From positions 46,379 through 110,378 of the forward strand of contig DBLQ01000081.1 of NCBI GenBank assembly GCA_002297505.1: DNA of 64,000 nucleotides. The letters are read 5' to 3'. Below are positions 19,437 to 28,114 of the stretch, in pieces. This stretch comes from Flavobacteriales bacterium UBA720. GTDB taxonomy: Bacteria > Bacteroidota > Bacteroidia > Flavobacteriales > Weeksellaceae. Below the pieces are notes generated by a model that was not told where the DNA came from, searched no databases, and saw only the letters and a program-made list of their open reading frames with translations. Each line of letters starts with the position of its first letter. Position 1 is the first letter of the stretch. The position numbers and the translations under genes were made by a program.

Positions 19437-20579
19437 ATGAAAACAAAAGTCTATCTTTTGCTGCTCACGATCTACATCGGCATTATGAGCATTTATTTTT
19501 TTAAGAACCAATATTATAATGCAGATATGGAAGCCTACATGGGATTGGTTTACCAGACCAACATGCCGGCCATGAGCATGGAAGAGATTCATCATAAAGT
19601 ATTTGAAGAACTTAAAGTCCAAAATCCTGCAGTTTTTGCCGAAACCGGAGAAAAGTCCGATGCCATTGGTGCAGAAGATTATTATCCCATCATGTCGCGT
19701 AACGTCCAGGTCTACAAGGAAGAACTGGGATTTTTCAGCGTCAAGCCTGTGTACAACCTTCTCAATTCAGCGTTTTTTCAGTTGGGTTTTCCGGCTTCTA
19801 CTTCCACATTTCTGACTTCTATCCTGGCTTATATTGTTCTGATTTTTTCAATATTCTTCTATCTGAGTCGCCGCATTGCGAATATTGAGCTGTCCTTCAT
19901 CATCACGATTTTGATTTCCTTATTCAAGCCGATTTTAGATGCTACCCGGCATGCTACGCCGGACATGCTTTCCTGCGTACTGCTTTTGTATGCGGTTTTT
20001 TTCTTTGCCGAGAAAAAGAATCTGATCTGGTCCGCGGCATTCGGCGTCCTGACGGTGCTTACAAGACCTGAGTATTTTATTTTCTTTACTTGTCTGATGA
20101 TCTTGCTCGTGATGATGAGAAAACAATTAGCGATTGAAACATGGAAGCTGTCATCGGCGTATCTTGCGGTAGCCGGAGCATTTCTAGGCATCCAGTCTTT
20201 TTCACATATTCCTTGGAAAGTTCTGTTTATGAATCAGTTCACCAAGGTGCAGCTCTATCCGGTTTCTCATCCGGATCCGTTCAGTTATGCCGAGTATTTT
20301 CATTTTATTAAATCAAAAATATTTTTTGAGTTTAACAATTCCTATTTTTTGATCCTGATGCTTTTTACAGTGATGCTTTTAGGAAAACCCTTAATTCAGA
20401 ATAGAGATCAGCGCACACGAAACACAGCCTTATTCATCGGAATCGTTTGCGTCAGTGTATTCATCAGGTTTCTCGCCTTTCCTATTTTGGTAAACAGGAT
20501 GATGATAGGATTCTATCTTTTGATCATTCTTGCTTTGATTGCCTACATCTTTCCCAGGAAGATCATTAATTCAATTTAA
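19437..20579 (+). CDS. Multipass membrane protein (GT-C-like, function unknown)
   Basis: ATG 19437 gives 380 residues starting MKTKVYLLLLTIYIGIMSIY. A longer frame from TTG 19419 would overlap the promoter, so it was not chosen. An N-terminal membrane helix, an extracytoplasmic region with many charged residues (to ~residue 90) and about eight more membrane helices are visible. The layout resembles GT-C glycosyltransferases and uncharacterised flavobacterial membrane proteins, but no catalytic motif was recognised. It is a single gene with its own promoter. Confidence 0.75.
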   Translation: MKTKVYLLLLTIYIGIMSIYFFKNQYYNADMEAYMGLVYQTNMPAMSMEEIHHKVFEELKVQNPAVFAETGEKSDAIGAEDYYPIMSRNVQVYKEELGFFSVKPVYNLLNSAFFQLGFPASTSTFLTSILAYIVLIFSIFFYLSRRIANIELSFIITILISLFKPILDATRHATPDMLSCVLLLYAVFFFAEKKNLIWSAAFGVLTVLTRPEYFIFFTCLMILLVMMRKQLAIETWKLSSAYLAVAGAFLGIQSFSHIPWKVLFMNQFTKVQLYPVSHPDPFSYAEYFHFIKSKIFFEFNNSYFLILMLFTVMLLGKPLIQNRDQRTRNTALFIGIVCVSVFIRFLAFPILVNRMMIGFYLLIILALIAYIFPRKIINSI

Positions 20580-20606
20580 AATTCTTAAAGCAATTGAATT
20601 ATCAAT

Positions 20607-20627
20607 TATATTTGCATCTTAATTTTG
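20607..20627 (+). promoter_or_regulatory. Tandem -7 boxes upstream of the LRR gene
   Basis: Two overlapping TAnnTTTG boxes occur: TATATTTG at 20607-20614 and TAATTTTG at 20620-20627. The second would start transcription at or next to the TTG start codon (20635). Confidence 0.6.
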
Positions 20628-20634
20628 CACAGAT

Positions 20635-22269
20635 TTGAAAAAATTTATATTCTTTTTACTGATTTCCAATCTCGCATTCTCTCAGTGGAGTATTTCCAAT
20701 GCCGAGCGCAACGCTTTGGTGAGCATTTACAACGCAACGGGCGGAGAAAGCTGGAACCGCGGCTGGAATCTTGAAAGCGACCCAAAAAACTGGTTCGGCG
20801 TCGTAATAGAAAATGGCACAGTTACCGAACTGAATCTCGCAGGCAATGCGCTGAAGGGCAATTTCCCATCCACACTCCCGGGCCTGGCCAGACTTTCCAA
20901 ATTAGATCTCAGTAACAATCAACTTGCCGGCGATGTTCCAACGGGAATAGCTTCATTAAGCATGCTCAAAAAACTGGATATCAGCAACAACCGACTTACC
21001 GGCAATCCTGGCAGTGCCATTGGCAGTCTTATTCAGCTGGAAGATTTGGGTTTAGGTGGCAATCAGTTTGCAGTCCCTGATGTCAACGTCCTGTTGCAGA
21101 ACTACAGCAACATCAAGATGCTGAATCTTGCCGACCTTGGCCTGCAGAATATTCCTCCAAGAATCGCCGTATTTTCCAATCTCGAAGCGTTGATTCTCGA
21201 CAACAACCCGATTCCTGCCAATGCGTTTGCGAATATTGCCAATCATCCGAAACTGACTAACCTATCACTTTCGGGAATGCAGCTGAGCCAGATCCCCAAT
21301 CAGGTGGCACAATTGACCCAGTTGACCATTCTGAATCTGAGCAACAATACACTGACAGAACAGACAACATCCGGATTATCAACTTTAACCAACCTCACCT
21401 GGCTCTCTCTGGAAAATAATCAGTTGAATCAGATTCCTGCACTTATTGCACAGTTGAAAAAACTTCAGACGCTCAATCTTGGCAGAAACAAAATCACCGG
21501 CGGCATTTCAACTTTGACAGGACTCGCCAATCTTCAGCAGTTGTTTCTCAATAACAACGCACTGTCCGGCAGTTTTCCGTCAGAATTTCTCTCGATGCCA
21601 AAACTGATGATGCTAAACCTAAACAGCAATCAGCTTTCCGGCGACCTCAATGACAGGCTTCCTGAGATTACTTCTCTCAGCAATAACCGATTCAGCAAAT
21701 CGCAATTATCCAACTATATTGTGGATTATAACATCCAGACCGATCTGGATTATTCTCCGCAGCGTTTTGACTATGAAAAACAGGTCCTCGGAGTCCTGGG
21801 CCAGCCTGCCAAATTGGATCAGTCTTTACCGGGAACAGACTATGCTTTTACATGGTTTAAAAACCTGGACCAGAAAACCAATGCTGCTACTGCAGAACTT
21901 AACTTCAACAGTGTGGAAGAATCGGATTACGCGACATATACCGTAGAGGCGTATTCGTCAGCAATTTTAGACAACAATGCGCATTTCGACCTGTCCCTTT
22001 TCAGAGAGCCGATAAGTTTGGTAAAAGTGCTGGGAACGGAGGAAACATCAAAATATTTCAACATTTTCCCGAATCCCACTTCAGATTATCTCAACATCAT
22101 CAGCTCCAAATACGAGATTCAGAAAGTCTACATCTACGATTTGAGCGGCAAGCAAATGATATCCGAATCCCAATCGAGGATTGATGTTTCCAAACTTCCA
22201 AGCGGCGTTTATATGCTCGTCATCAAAACTCAGGATGGCAACAAAAATTTCAAATTCATCAAACAGTAA
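20635..22269 (+). CDS. Leucine-rich-repeat protein with T9SS sorting domain
   Basis: The 544-residue exported protein uses a TTG start (MKKFIFFLLISNLAFSQ, a signal peptide). Residues ~25-60 (ERNALVSIYNATGGESW.RGWN) form a plant-type LRR cap. About twelve LRRs follow (LxxLxLxxNxLxG), then an Ig-like part and a C-terminal type-A T9SS domain (NIFPNPTSDYLNI ... FKFIKQ). It is probably a surface adhesion or recognition protein. No enzymatic domain is visible. It is a single gene behind its own promoter. Confidence 0.92.
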   Translation: MKKFIFFLLISNLAFSQWSISNAERNALVSIYNATGGESWNRGWNLESDPKNWFGVVIENGTVTELNLAGNALKGNFPSTLPGLARLSKLDLSNNQLAGDVPTGIASLSMLKKLDISNNRLTGNPGSAIGSLIQLEDLGLGGNQFAVPDVNVLLQNYSNIKMLNLADLGLQNIPPRIAVFSNLEALILDNNPIPANAFANIANHPKLTNLSLSGMQLSQIPNQVAQLTQLTILNLSNNTLTEQTTSGLSTLTNLTWLSLENNQLNQIPALIAQLKKLQTLNLGRNKITGGISTLTGLANLQQLFLNNNALSGSFPSEFLSMPKLMMLNLNSNQLSGDLNDRLPEITSLSNNRFSKSQLSNYIVDYNIQTDLDYSPQRFDYEKQVLGVLGQPAKLDQSLPGTDYAFTWFKNLDQKTNAATAELNFNSVEESDYATYTVEAYSSAILDNNAHFDLSLFREPISLVKVLGTEETSKYFNIFPNPTSDYLNIISSKYEIQKVYIYDLSGKQMISESQSRIDVSKLPSGVYMLVIKTQDGNKNFKFIKQ

Positions 22270-22284
22270 TTTTAAGAACTTAGT

Positions 22285-22308
22285 TTATCCTGAGCTGGCT
22301 GAAGGACT
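22285..22308. repeat. Degenerate copy of a flavobacterial intergenic repeat
   Basis: TTATCCTGAGCTGGCTGAAG resembles the intergenic motif ATCCTGAGCTTGTCGAAGG seen in many Bacteroidetes genomes. Only one diverged copy is present here, 15 bp after the LRR stop. Confidence 0.3.
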
Positions 22309-22331
22309 AAATACTTTTACCCAATATCGAT

Positions 22332-22358
22332 CCTCACAGGTTTTTTAAACCTGTGAGG
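22332..22358. repeat. 12-bp-stem palindrome, REP-like, also a candidate terminator
   Basis: CCTCACAGGTTT and AAACCTGTGAGG form a perfect 12-bp stem with a 3-nt TTT loop. It shares the AGGTTT/AAACCT core of the palindromes flanking the RAYT gene at 25858 and 26548. It lies 63 bp after the LRR gene and could terminate that transcript. Confidence 0.75.
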
Positions 22359-22448
22359 TTTGTTCAAGAAAAAAAGCTCCTGCTCCCAAAAGTTTCAATA
22401 ACATCATCTCTCAAACTCTCCAACGCTTTCCCATTTCCCAAAAAATAT

Positions 22449-22456
22449 TATCTTTG
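22449..22456 (+). promoter_or_regulatory. Promoter -7 box of icmF
   Basis: TATCTTTG fits TAnnTTTG, with CTTTC about 19 bp upstream as a -33 approximation. The start codon is 21 bp downstream. Confidence 0.6.
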
Positions 22457-22477
22457 GAAACTATCGATAATTAAGAA

Positions 22478-25400
22478 ATGGAAACCCAAAAATATACTCC
22501 AAAAAATAAAGTCAGAATCGTGACCGCTGCATCATTGTTTGATGGTCATGATGCTGCAATCAATATCATGCGTCGTGTGATTCAGGGAACAGGATGCGAA
22601 GTTATCCACCTTGGTCATGACAAATCTGCTGAAGAAGTGGTAAATACAGCCATTCAGGAAGATGCCAACGCGATTGCCCTTACTTCTTATCAGGGCGGTC
22701 ACAACGAATATTTCAAATACATCTACGATCTTTTAAGAGAAAAAAACTCTCCGCAAATCAAAATTTTCGGTGGCGGCGGTGGTGTAATTCTGCCCGAAGA
22801 AATTGAAGACATCATGTCTTACGGAATCGACAGAATTTATTCTCCGGACGACGGTCGTGAACTTGGTCTTCAGGGAATGATCGACGATTTGGTAAAAAGA
22901 TCAGATTTCCCAACAGGGAAAGATGTGACCCCACAAGATTTAGATTCAATTTCATTTGAAAATTCAACAAGCATTGCAAAGATCATCTCAGCAGTTGAAA
23001 ACTTCTCAGAAGAAAAACCTGAACTAATCGAAGAAATCAATAAGAGAGTTGCTCAGCTCCCCTCCTTTGGAGGGGTTGGGGGAGGAATTCCAATCATCGG
23101 TATCACAGGTACTGGTGGAGCAGGAAAATCTTCATTAACAGACGAATTGGTAAGACGTTTCATTCGTTCAAATCCAGATAAAAAAATTGCAATCATCTCT
23201 ATCGACCCTTCTAAAAAGAAAACGGGAGGTGCGCTTTTGGGTGACAGAATCCGTATGAACGCGATCAATGATCCAAGAGTTTATATGCGTTCTATGGCTA
23301 CGAGAGAAAACAACGTTTCGGTTTCTCCGTTCATTCATTCCGCTTTGAATGTTTTAAAATTGGCTCATCCTGACGTTATTATTTTGGAAACTTCAGGTAT
23401 CGGACAATCCGGTTCGGAAGTTTCGGATTTTGCAGACGTTTCCATGTACGTAATGACTCCTGAATATGGAGCTTCCACACAGTTGGAAAAAATCGACATG
23501 TTGGATTACGCAGATTTGGTTGCTTTAAATAAATCTGACAAAAGAGGTGCTTTGGATGCACTTCAAGCCGTAAGAAAACAGTTCCAGAGAAACCATTTAT
23601 TGTGGGAACAGCCATTGGATAAAATGCCGGTGTATGCCACAAAAGCATCTCAGTTCAATGATCACGGAACAACAGAATTATACAACAGATTAGTTTCTAA
23701 AGTCAACGATAAATTTGCTAATTTAAATTTAAAAACATTTGTTGAACAGGAAATCACAGACGAAGTAACGATTATTCCTCCAAAAAGAGTTCGTTACCTT
23801 TCTGAAATTGTTGAAAACAACAGACAATATGACGCCAACATTGAAAAGCAAGCTGAATTAGCCAGAACAATGTATCATATTGATGGTGTTAAAAAAATTA
23901 TCTCCGATGAAGCTTTGGACGCCGAATATCAAAAAGCTGAAAAAGAACTTCAACAGGAAAATATCGACTTCCTAAGAACCTGGGACGATACGAAAAAGGC
24001 TTTCCACGAAGAGTTTTACTCCTATTTTGTAAGAGGAAAAGAAATTAAGGTGGAGACCTCAACAGAATCTTTATCCCATTTAAGAATTCCAAAAATTGCG
24101 TTACCAAAATACAACGATTGGGGCGATTTGATTAAATGGAAAGGTCAGGAAAATCTTCCGGGAGGATTCCCTTTCACAGCGGGAATTTATCCTTTCAAAA
24201 GAACAGGTGAAGATCCAACGAGAATGTTTGCCGGAGAAGGTGGGCCGGAAAGAACCAACAGAAGATTCCACTACGTTTCTGCGGAAATGCCTGCAAAACG
24301 TTTGTCTACGGCTTTCGACTCGGTGACATTGTACGGACAAGATCCCGCTTTACCACCGGATATTTATGGTAAAATCGGAAACGCAGGAGTTTCGATTGCA
24401 ACTTTGGATGATGCTAAAAAGCTATACTCAGGTTTTGATTTGGTAAATGCATTGACTTCGGTTTCAATGACCATTAACGGACCAGCTCCGATGTTGTTGG
24501 CTTTCTTTATGAATGCGGCCATCGACCAGAATGTTGAAAAATATATTGCTGAGCATAAGCTTGAGGCTAAGGTTGAGGAAGTTTTAAAAGCGAAATTCGA
24601 CGACAAAGGTTTAGCAAGACCAAAATATAACGGAGAATTACCCCCTTCCAATAATGGTTTAGGTTTAAAATTATTAGGAATCACGGGAGATGAAGTCATT
24701 CCTGCAGAAGTTTATGCTGAAATTAAAGCTAAAACCATCGCGACTGTTCGTGGAACCGTTCAGGCTGATATTTTAAAAGAAGACCAAGCTCAAAACACGT
24801 GTATTTTCTCTACTGAATTTGCCTTGAGATTAATGGGTGACGTTCAGGAATATTTCATTAAAGAAAAAGTAAGAAACTTCTACTCGGTTTCCATTTCAGG
24901 TTATCACATTGCTGAAGCTGGCGCAAATCCTGTTTCACAGTTGGCATTCACGTTGGCAAATGGTTTCACGTATGTGGAATATTATTTGTCAAGAGGAATG
25001 GACATCAACGATTTTGCACCGAATTTATCTTTCTTCTTCTCCAACGGTATCGATCCTGAATATTCAGTAATCGGGCGTGTGGCGAGAAGAATCTGGGCAA
25101 AAGCTATGAAGTTGAAATACGGTGCTGATGAAAGAAGCCAGATGTTGAAGTATCACATTCAAACTTCTGGTCGCTCTCTTCACGCTCAGGAAATTGATTT
25201 TAATGACATTAGAACAACCCTTCAGGCACTTTATGCAATTTACGATAACTGTAACTCATTGCACACCAATGCTTATGACGAAGCAATTACAACTCCGACT
25301 GAGCAATCCGTAAGAAGAGCAATGGCGATCCAGTTGATTATCAACAAAGAATTAGGATTGGCGAAAAATGAAAATCCGCTTCAGGGTTCATTTATTATTG

Positions 25401-25849
25401 AAGAATTGACAGATTTGGTGGAAGAAGCTGTTTATGCAGAATTCGACAGAATTACAGAAAGAGGCGGCGTTCTTGGAGCGATGGAAACAATGTATCAGCG
25501 TTCAAAAATCCAGGAAGAATCGATGCATTACGAATGGTTAAAACACACCGGAGAATATCCGATCATCGGAGTAAATACTTTCTTGGGAAAAGACGGTTCG
25601 CCGACAGTTCGTCCGGGAGAAGTTATCCGTTCGACTGAGGAAGAAAAGCAATTCCAGATCGAAATGCTTCATAATTTCCAGAATTCTAATCAGGATAAAT
25701 CTGCAGAAGCTCTGAAAACTTTACAACACGCAGCAATCAACCAACAAAACTTATTTGAAGTGATGATGGATGCCGTGAAATATTGTTCTCTCGGACAGAT
25801 TACCAATGCGCTTTTTGAAGTGGGTGGAAAGTATCGTAGGAATATGTAA
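22478..25849 (+). CDS. icmF: Fused isobutyryl-CoA mutase (IcmF), B12-dependent
   Basis: The 1123-residue protein joins three parts. The first is an N-terminal B12-binding domain ([12 protein letters not shown] at 22-33, with H24 as the base-off cobalt ligand). The second is a MeaB-like GTPase chaperone (P-loop GTGGAGKSS at 211-219). The third is a C-terminal acyl-CoA mutase barrel (from ~residue 560, with [15 protein letters not shown]). This order is the IcmF architecture, interconverting isobutyryl-CoA and n-butyryl-CoA or related substrates. Methylmalonyl-CoA mutase is the main alternative, but its order differs. A Gly-rich insert at residues ~195-205 is encoded by a GC palindrome. Confidence 0.92.
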   Translation: METQKYTPKNKVRIVTAASLFDGHDAAINIMRRVIQGTGCEVIHLGHDKSAEEVVNTAIQEDANAIALTSYQGGHNEYFKYIYDLLREKNSPQIKIFGGGGGVILPEEIEDIMSYGIDRIYSPDDGRELGLQGMIDDLVKRSDFPTGKDVTPQDLDSISFENSTSIAKIISAVENFSEEKPELIEEINKRVAQLPSFGGVGGGIPIIGITGTGGAGKSSLTDELVRRFIRSNPDKKIAIISIDPSKKKTGGALLGDRIRMNAINDPRVYMRSMATRENNVSVSPFIHSALNVLKLAHPDVIILETSGIGQSGSEVSDFADVSMYVMTPEYGASTQLEKIDMLDYADLVALNKSDKRGALDALQAVRKQFQRNHLLWEQPLDKMPVYATKASQFNDHGTTELYNRLVSKVNDKFANLNLKTFVEQEITDEVTIIPPKRVRYLSEIVENNRQYDANIEKQAELARTMYHIDGVKKIISDEALDAEYQKAEKELQQENIDFLRTWDDTKKAFHEEFYSYFVRGKEIKVETSTESLSHLRIPKIALPKYNDWGDLIKWKGQENLPGGFPFTAGIYPFKRTGEDPTRMFAGEGGPERTNRRFHYVSAEMPAKRLSTAFDSVTLYGQDPALPPDIYGKIGNAGVSIATLDDAKKLYSGFDLVNALTSVSMTINGPAPMLLAFFMNAAIDQNVEKYIAEHKLEAKVEEVLKAKFDDKGLARPKYNGELPPSNNGLGLKLLGITGDEVIPAEVYAEIKAKTIATVRGTVQADILKEDQAQNTCIFSTEFALRLMGDVQEYFIKEKVRNFYSVSISGYHIAEAGANPVSQLAFTLANGFTYVEYYLSRGMDINDFAPNLSFFFSNGIDPEYSVIGRVARRIWAKAMKLKYGADERSQMLKYHIQTSGRSLHAQEIDFNDIRTTLQALYAIYDNCNSLHTNAYDEAITTPTEQSVRRAMAIQLIINKELGLAKNENPLQGSFIIEELTDLVEEAVYAEFDRITERGGVLGAMETMYQRSKIQEESMHYEWLKHTGEYPIIGVNTFLGKDGSPTVRPGEVIRSTEEEKQFQIEMLHNFQNSNQDKSAEALKTLQHAAINQQNLFEVMMDAVKYCSLGQITNALFEVGGKYRRNM
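23057..23085. repeat. REP-like GC palindrome inside icmF coding sequence
   Basis: CCCCTCC, TTT, GGAGGGG forms a 7-bp perfect stem, followed by TTGGGGGAGG, which can also pair with the upstream CTCCCC. Read in frame it encodes [11 protein letters not shown]. It sits in the linker between the B12-binding and GTPase domains and is far more GC-rich than its surroundings. Similar intergenic palindromes are common in Bacteroidetes genomes from general knowledge. Confidence 0.75.
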
Positions 25850-25857
25850 TACAAAAC

Positions 25858-25890
25858 AAACCTTCAAGGTTTTGAAAACCTTGAAGGTTT
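25858..25890. repeat. 33-bp REP-like palindrome, left flank of RAYT
   Basis: The element AAACCTTCAAGGTTTT, G, AAAACCTTGAAGGTTT is a perfect 16-bp inverted repeat around one G. Each arm is itself palindromic (AACCTT/AAGGTT). It lies 9 bp after icmF and is identical to the copy at 26548-26580. Confidence 0.95.
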
Positions 25891-25924
25891 AATTTTCTAG
25901 AATAAAACACACAAATGATTAAAA

Positions 25925-26539
25925 ATGAACCACAAACCTCTTCTCGAAGCTGGCAAATATTACCACATTTACAATCGAGGAAATAATGGTCAAAATATTT
26001 TTTTCGACACAAAAAACTATACTTTTTTCCTCAATCGCTACGACCAGTACATTTCTCCGTTTTGCGATACAATTGCTTGGGTCTTATTAAGAAATCATTT
26101 TCATATTTTGGTGTATGTCAAACCATTTGAAGAAATTGATATCGGAAAATTAAAATATTCCGCAACGGAATTACCAAAGAAGATTGATATTCATCTACAG
26201 TTTGGTCATTTTTTTAATTCTTATGCAAAAGCGATTAACAAATATTACAATCGAACCGGAAGTCTGTTTGAGAAAAATTTCGAAAGAAAAGAAGTCCATT
26301 CTTTGGATTACTTTCAAAAACTTATTCATTATATTCATTACAATCCCATAAAACACCGATTTTCTGAATTTGTTTGGGATTATCCTTGGAGTTCTTATGG
26401 AAGCATTATTTCTCATAAACCCACAAAGTTAAATCGGAAATTTGTTATCGAACTATTTAAAAACCAAGAAGAATTTAAAATATATCACTCAGAATCTAAG
26501 AATTATGATGATATTAATGATCTGATTATCGAATTTTGA
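25925..26539 (+). CDS. REP-associated (RAYT/Y1) tyrosine transposase
   Basis: The 204-residue protein has the Y1 HUH transposase pattern: N-terminal GKYYHIYNRGNNGQNIFFD, the metal-binding HUH motif H58-F-H60 (LLRNHFHILVYV), and a candidate catalytic Tyr (Y100) in HFFNSYAKAINKYYNRTGSLFE. RAYTs relate to IS200/IS605 TnpA and act on REP hairpins. Identical 33-bp palindromes bracket the gene, as expected for a RAYT with its REPs, but here they sit directly outside the gene. There is no TnpB or cargo. All main motifs are present and no stop interrupts the gene, so it looks intact. Confidence 0.92.
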   Translation: MNHKPLLEAGKYYHIYNRGNNGQNIFFDTKNYTFFLNRYDQYISPFCDTIAWVLLRNHFHILVYVKPFEEIDIGKLKYSATELPKKIDIHLQFGHFFNSYAKAINKYYNRTGSLFEKNFERKEVHSLDYFQKLIHYIHYNPIKHRFSEFVWDYPWSSYGSIISHKPTKLNRKFVIELFKNQEEFKIYHSESKNYDDINDLIIEF

Positions 26540-26547
26540 CATTCTTT

Positions 26548-26580
26548 AAACCTTCAAGGTTTTGAAAACCTTGAAGGTTT
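26548..26580. repeat. 33-bp REP-like palindrome, right flank of RAYT
   Basis: This copy is identical in all 33 bases to 25858-25890, and it is the same in both orientations except for the central base. It lies 8 bp after the RAYT stop. It may terminate the transcript as well as mark a transposase substrate. Confidence 0.95.
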
Positions 26581-26713
26581 GTAAATTCAAAAAAACAAGG
26601 ACAGATATCAGGCACTCCGAGAAAATTATTCAAACCAAATCCTCATAATGAGAAGAGAATTACTGATTATCTTTACAATTAAATCCTGTCAATATTAATT
26701 TGATTTTTTATTC

Positions 26714-26721
26714 TAAATTTG
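26714..26721 (+). promoter_or_regulatory. Promoter -7 box of the YciI/DUF1801 pair
   Basis: TAAATTTG matches TAnnTTTG and lies 17 bp before ATG 26738. A -33 element is not clear. Confidence 0.55.
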
Positions 26722-26737
26722 AGTAAAACTTCAGAAG

Positions 26738-27193
26738 ATGAAATCACTATTCGCCATCCTTTCCTTGATATTATTTCCGCAATTCTTCAACGCGCAAAAT
26801 AAAGGATTTGACCAGAAACTCGCCGATTCACTTGGCGCTGACCAATACGGGATGAAAACCTATTATCTCGTCATTCTCAAAAAAGGAAAAGCTGAAATTA
26901 CGGACAAAGCCAAAAAATCAGAATTGATGAAAGGTCATATGGAAAATATCGGCAAATTGGCAAAGGAAGGCAAACTGATTGTCGCCGGACCGATGTTGGA
27001 ACAAAATGATAAAAATTACTCAGGAATTTTCATTATCAATGCTAAAACTAAAGAAGAAGCGGAAGGTCTGGTTTTGACGGATCCATCTGTTAAATCAGGA
27101 ATTTTTGATGTCGAGATTTACAAATGGTACGGTTCCGCAGCACTTCCTCTCTATCTGAAATCTCACGATAAGGTGACTAAAACAAAATTCTGA
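26738..27193 (+). CDS. Exported YciI-like domain protein
   Basis: The 151-residue protein begins with a signal peptide (MKSLFAILSLILFPQFFNAQ). A YciI-type ferredoxin-like domain follows, with MKGHMENIGKLAKEGKLIVAGPM and EEAEGLVLTDPSVKSGIFDVEIYKW. YciI proteins are usually cytosolic with a conserved His (H68-like in GHMENI); an exported copy is less usual, though known in flavobacteria. It shares an operon with the DUF1801 gene 2 bp downstream. Confidence 0.82.
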   Translation: MKSLFAILSLILFPQFFNAQNKGFDQKLADSLGADQYGMKTYYLVILKKGKAEITDKAKKSELMKGHMENIGKLAKEGKLIVAGPMLEQNDKNYSGIFIINAKTKEEAEGLVLTDPSVKSGIFDVEIYKWYGSAALPLYLKSHDKVTKTKF

Positions 27194-27195
27194 AC

Positions 27196-27567
27196 ATGAA
27201 AGCCTGCAAAACCTTTGAAGATTACTTTGCTGATTTTGATAAAGATATTATTGAGAAATTGGAACAGATCCGGAATGAAATCAAAAATGAAATTCCGGAG
27301 GTTGAAGAATGCATCAAATATGCGATGCCTACTTTTACGTTTAAGAATAAGAACTTAATTCATTTTGCGGCTTACAAAAATCATATTGGGATTTATCCCG
27401 GTTCTGAAGCGATTGCTGTGTTTGAAAAGGAACTGGAAAATTACAAAACTTCGAAAGGTGCGATTCGGATTCCACTATCTTCAGGACTTCCGTTTGAATT
27501 AATTAAAAAAATTGCAAATTTTAACAAATCCAAAATTCTCCAACGCACAAAAACCACTACAAAATAG
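27196..27567 (+). CDS. DUF1801 domain protein (YdhG/Fra-like)
   Basis: The 123-residue cytosolic protein has the DUF1801 pattern: YFADFDKDIIEKLEQIRNEI, ECIKYAMPTFTFKNKNLIHFAAYKNHIGIYPG, and SKGAIRIPLS. Family members include B. subtilis Fra, a frataxin-like iron chaperone, but the role here is unknown. It starts 2 bp after the YciI gene. Its stop codon lies inside a terminator hairpin. Confidence 0.85.
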   Translation: MKACKTFEDYFADFDKDIIEKLEQIRNEIKNEIPEVEECIKYAMPTFTFKNKNLIHFAAYKNHIGIYPGSEAIAVFEKELENYKTSKGAIRIPLSSGLPFELIKKIANFNKSKILQRTKTTTK

Positions 27568-27576
27568 TGGTTTTTT
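27549..27576. terminator. Bidirectional terminator overlapping the DUF1801 stop
   Basis: AAAACCACTA and TAGTGGTTTT form a stem with loop CAAAA, flanked by A and T runs on both sides. It could serve the plus-strand pair and the convergent DUF4252 gene. Confidence 0.85.
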
Positions 27577-27583
27577 GAAAAAT

Positions 27584-28108
27584 TTAGTTTCTATGAATTT
27601 TGATTTGATTTTTTTCCGTGGCGTTGATGATTTTTGAGATGTCATCCGGCGTAAATTCCCCCTTCACATCTACGAAAACACTTTCGTCATGGTCATCATT
27701 CACCGCAATGATCATTCGCTTGATCAGGTCATTCGTCTGCTGTGCGCTGATGCTCACCACCTGACCTTGCTGCTTCACAGACATCCATTCCTGATAATTA
27801 TTTTTAGTGAGGTATTTTTGAAATTCAGCTTTGATAGGAGTTTTGGATTTTTCAACGATCAAAACTTTCACATCACTGATTTTCTTGATCAGGTCAATCA
27901 CTTCCTGGCTTTCGCCGTCTTCTTTCAAAGCTTGTTTTACGTAGGATTTGGCAAGGAAAGTCGGGACATTGATGCTTACAAAAGTCGAGTTGTTCCTGAA
28001 TCCCGGGTTGTCAAAAAAGTCGGTGTGAACTTTATTTTGGGACACCATACACGACTGCAGAAAGAAACCGACAATCGTCAAAATAATAAGATATAAGAAT
28101 CGTAGCAT
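27584..28108 (-). CDS. DUF4252 lipoprotein
   Basis: The 174-residue protein starts MLRFLYLIILTIVGFFLQSC, a lipoprotein signal with Cys at 20. The rest matches DUF4252 (TFLAKSYVKQALKEDGESQEVIDLIKKISDVKVLIVE). DUF4252 proteins of Bacteroidetes are often next to ECF sigma factors, but their role is unknown. It lies 6 bp after a larger DUF4252 protein and is likely the last gene of the ECF module. Confidence 0.82.
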   Translation of the reverse strand: MLRFLYLIILTIVGFFLQSCMVSQNKVHTDFFDNPGFRNNSTFVSINVPTFLAKSYVKQALKEDGESQEVIDLIKKISDVKVLIVEKSKTPIKAEFQKYLTKNNYQEWMSVKQQGQVVSISAQQTNDLIKRMIIAVNDDHDESVFVDVKGEFTPDDISKIINATEKNQIKIHRN

Positions 28109-28114
28109 AATATT

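Larger units (their letters stand above)
25858..26580 (+). mobile_element. RAYT with flanking REP palindromes (putative element, ~723 bp)
   Basis: The two identical 33-bp palindromes and the enclosed transposase form a discrete unit between icmF and the YciI gene. No target-site duplication is obvious, as expected for Y1 systems. Whether it moves as a unit or merely processes REPs in trans is unknown. Confidence 0.7.

Noticed and set aside
22288..22310. A second transposon remnant before icmF
   Set aside because: Only a single diverged 24-bp motif is present; not enough to call an element.
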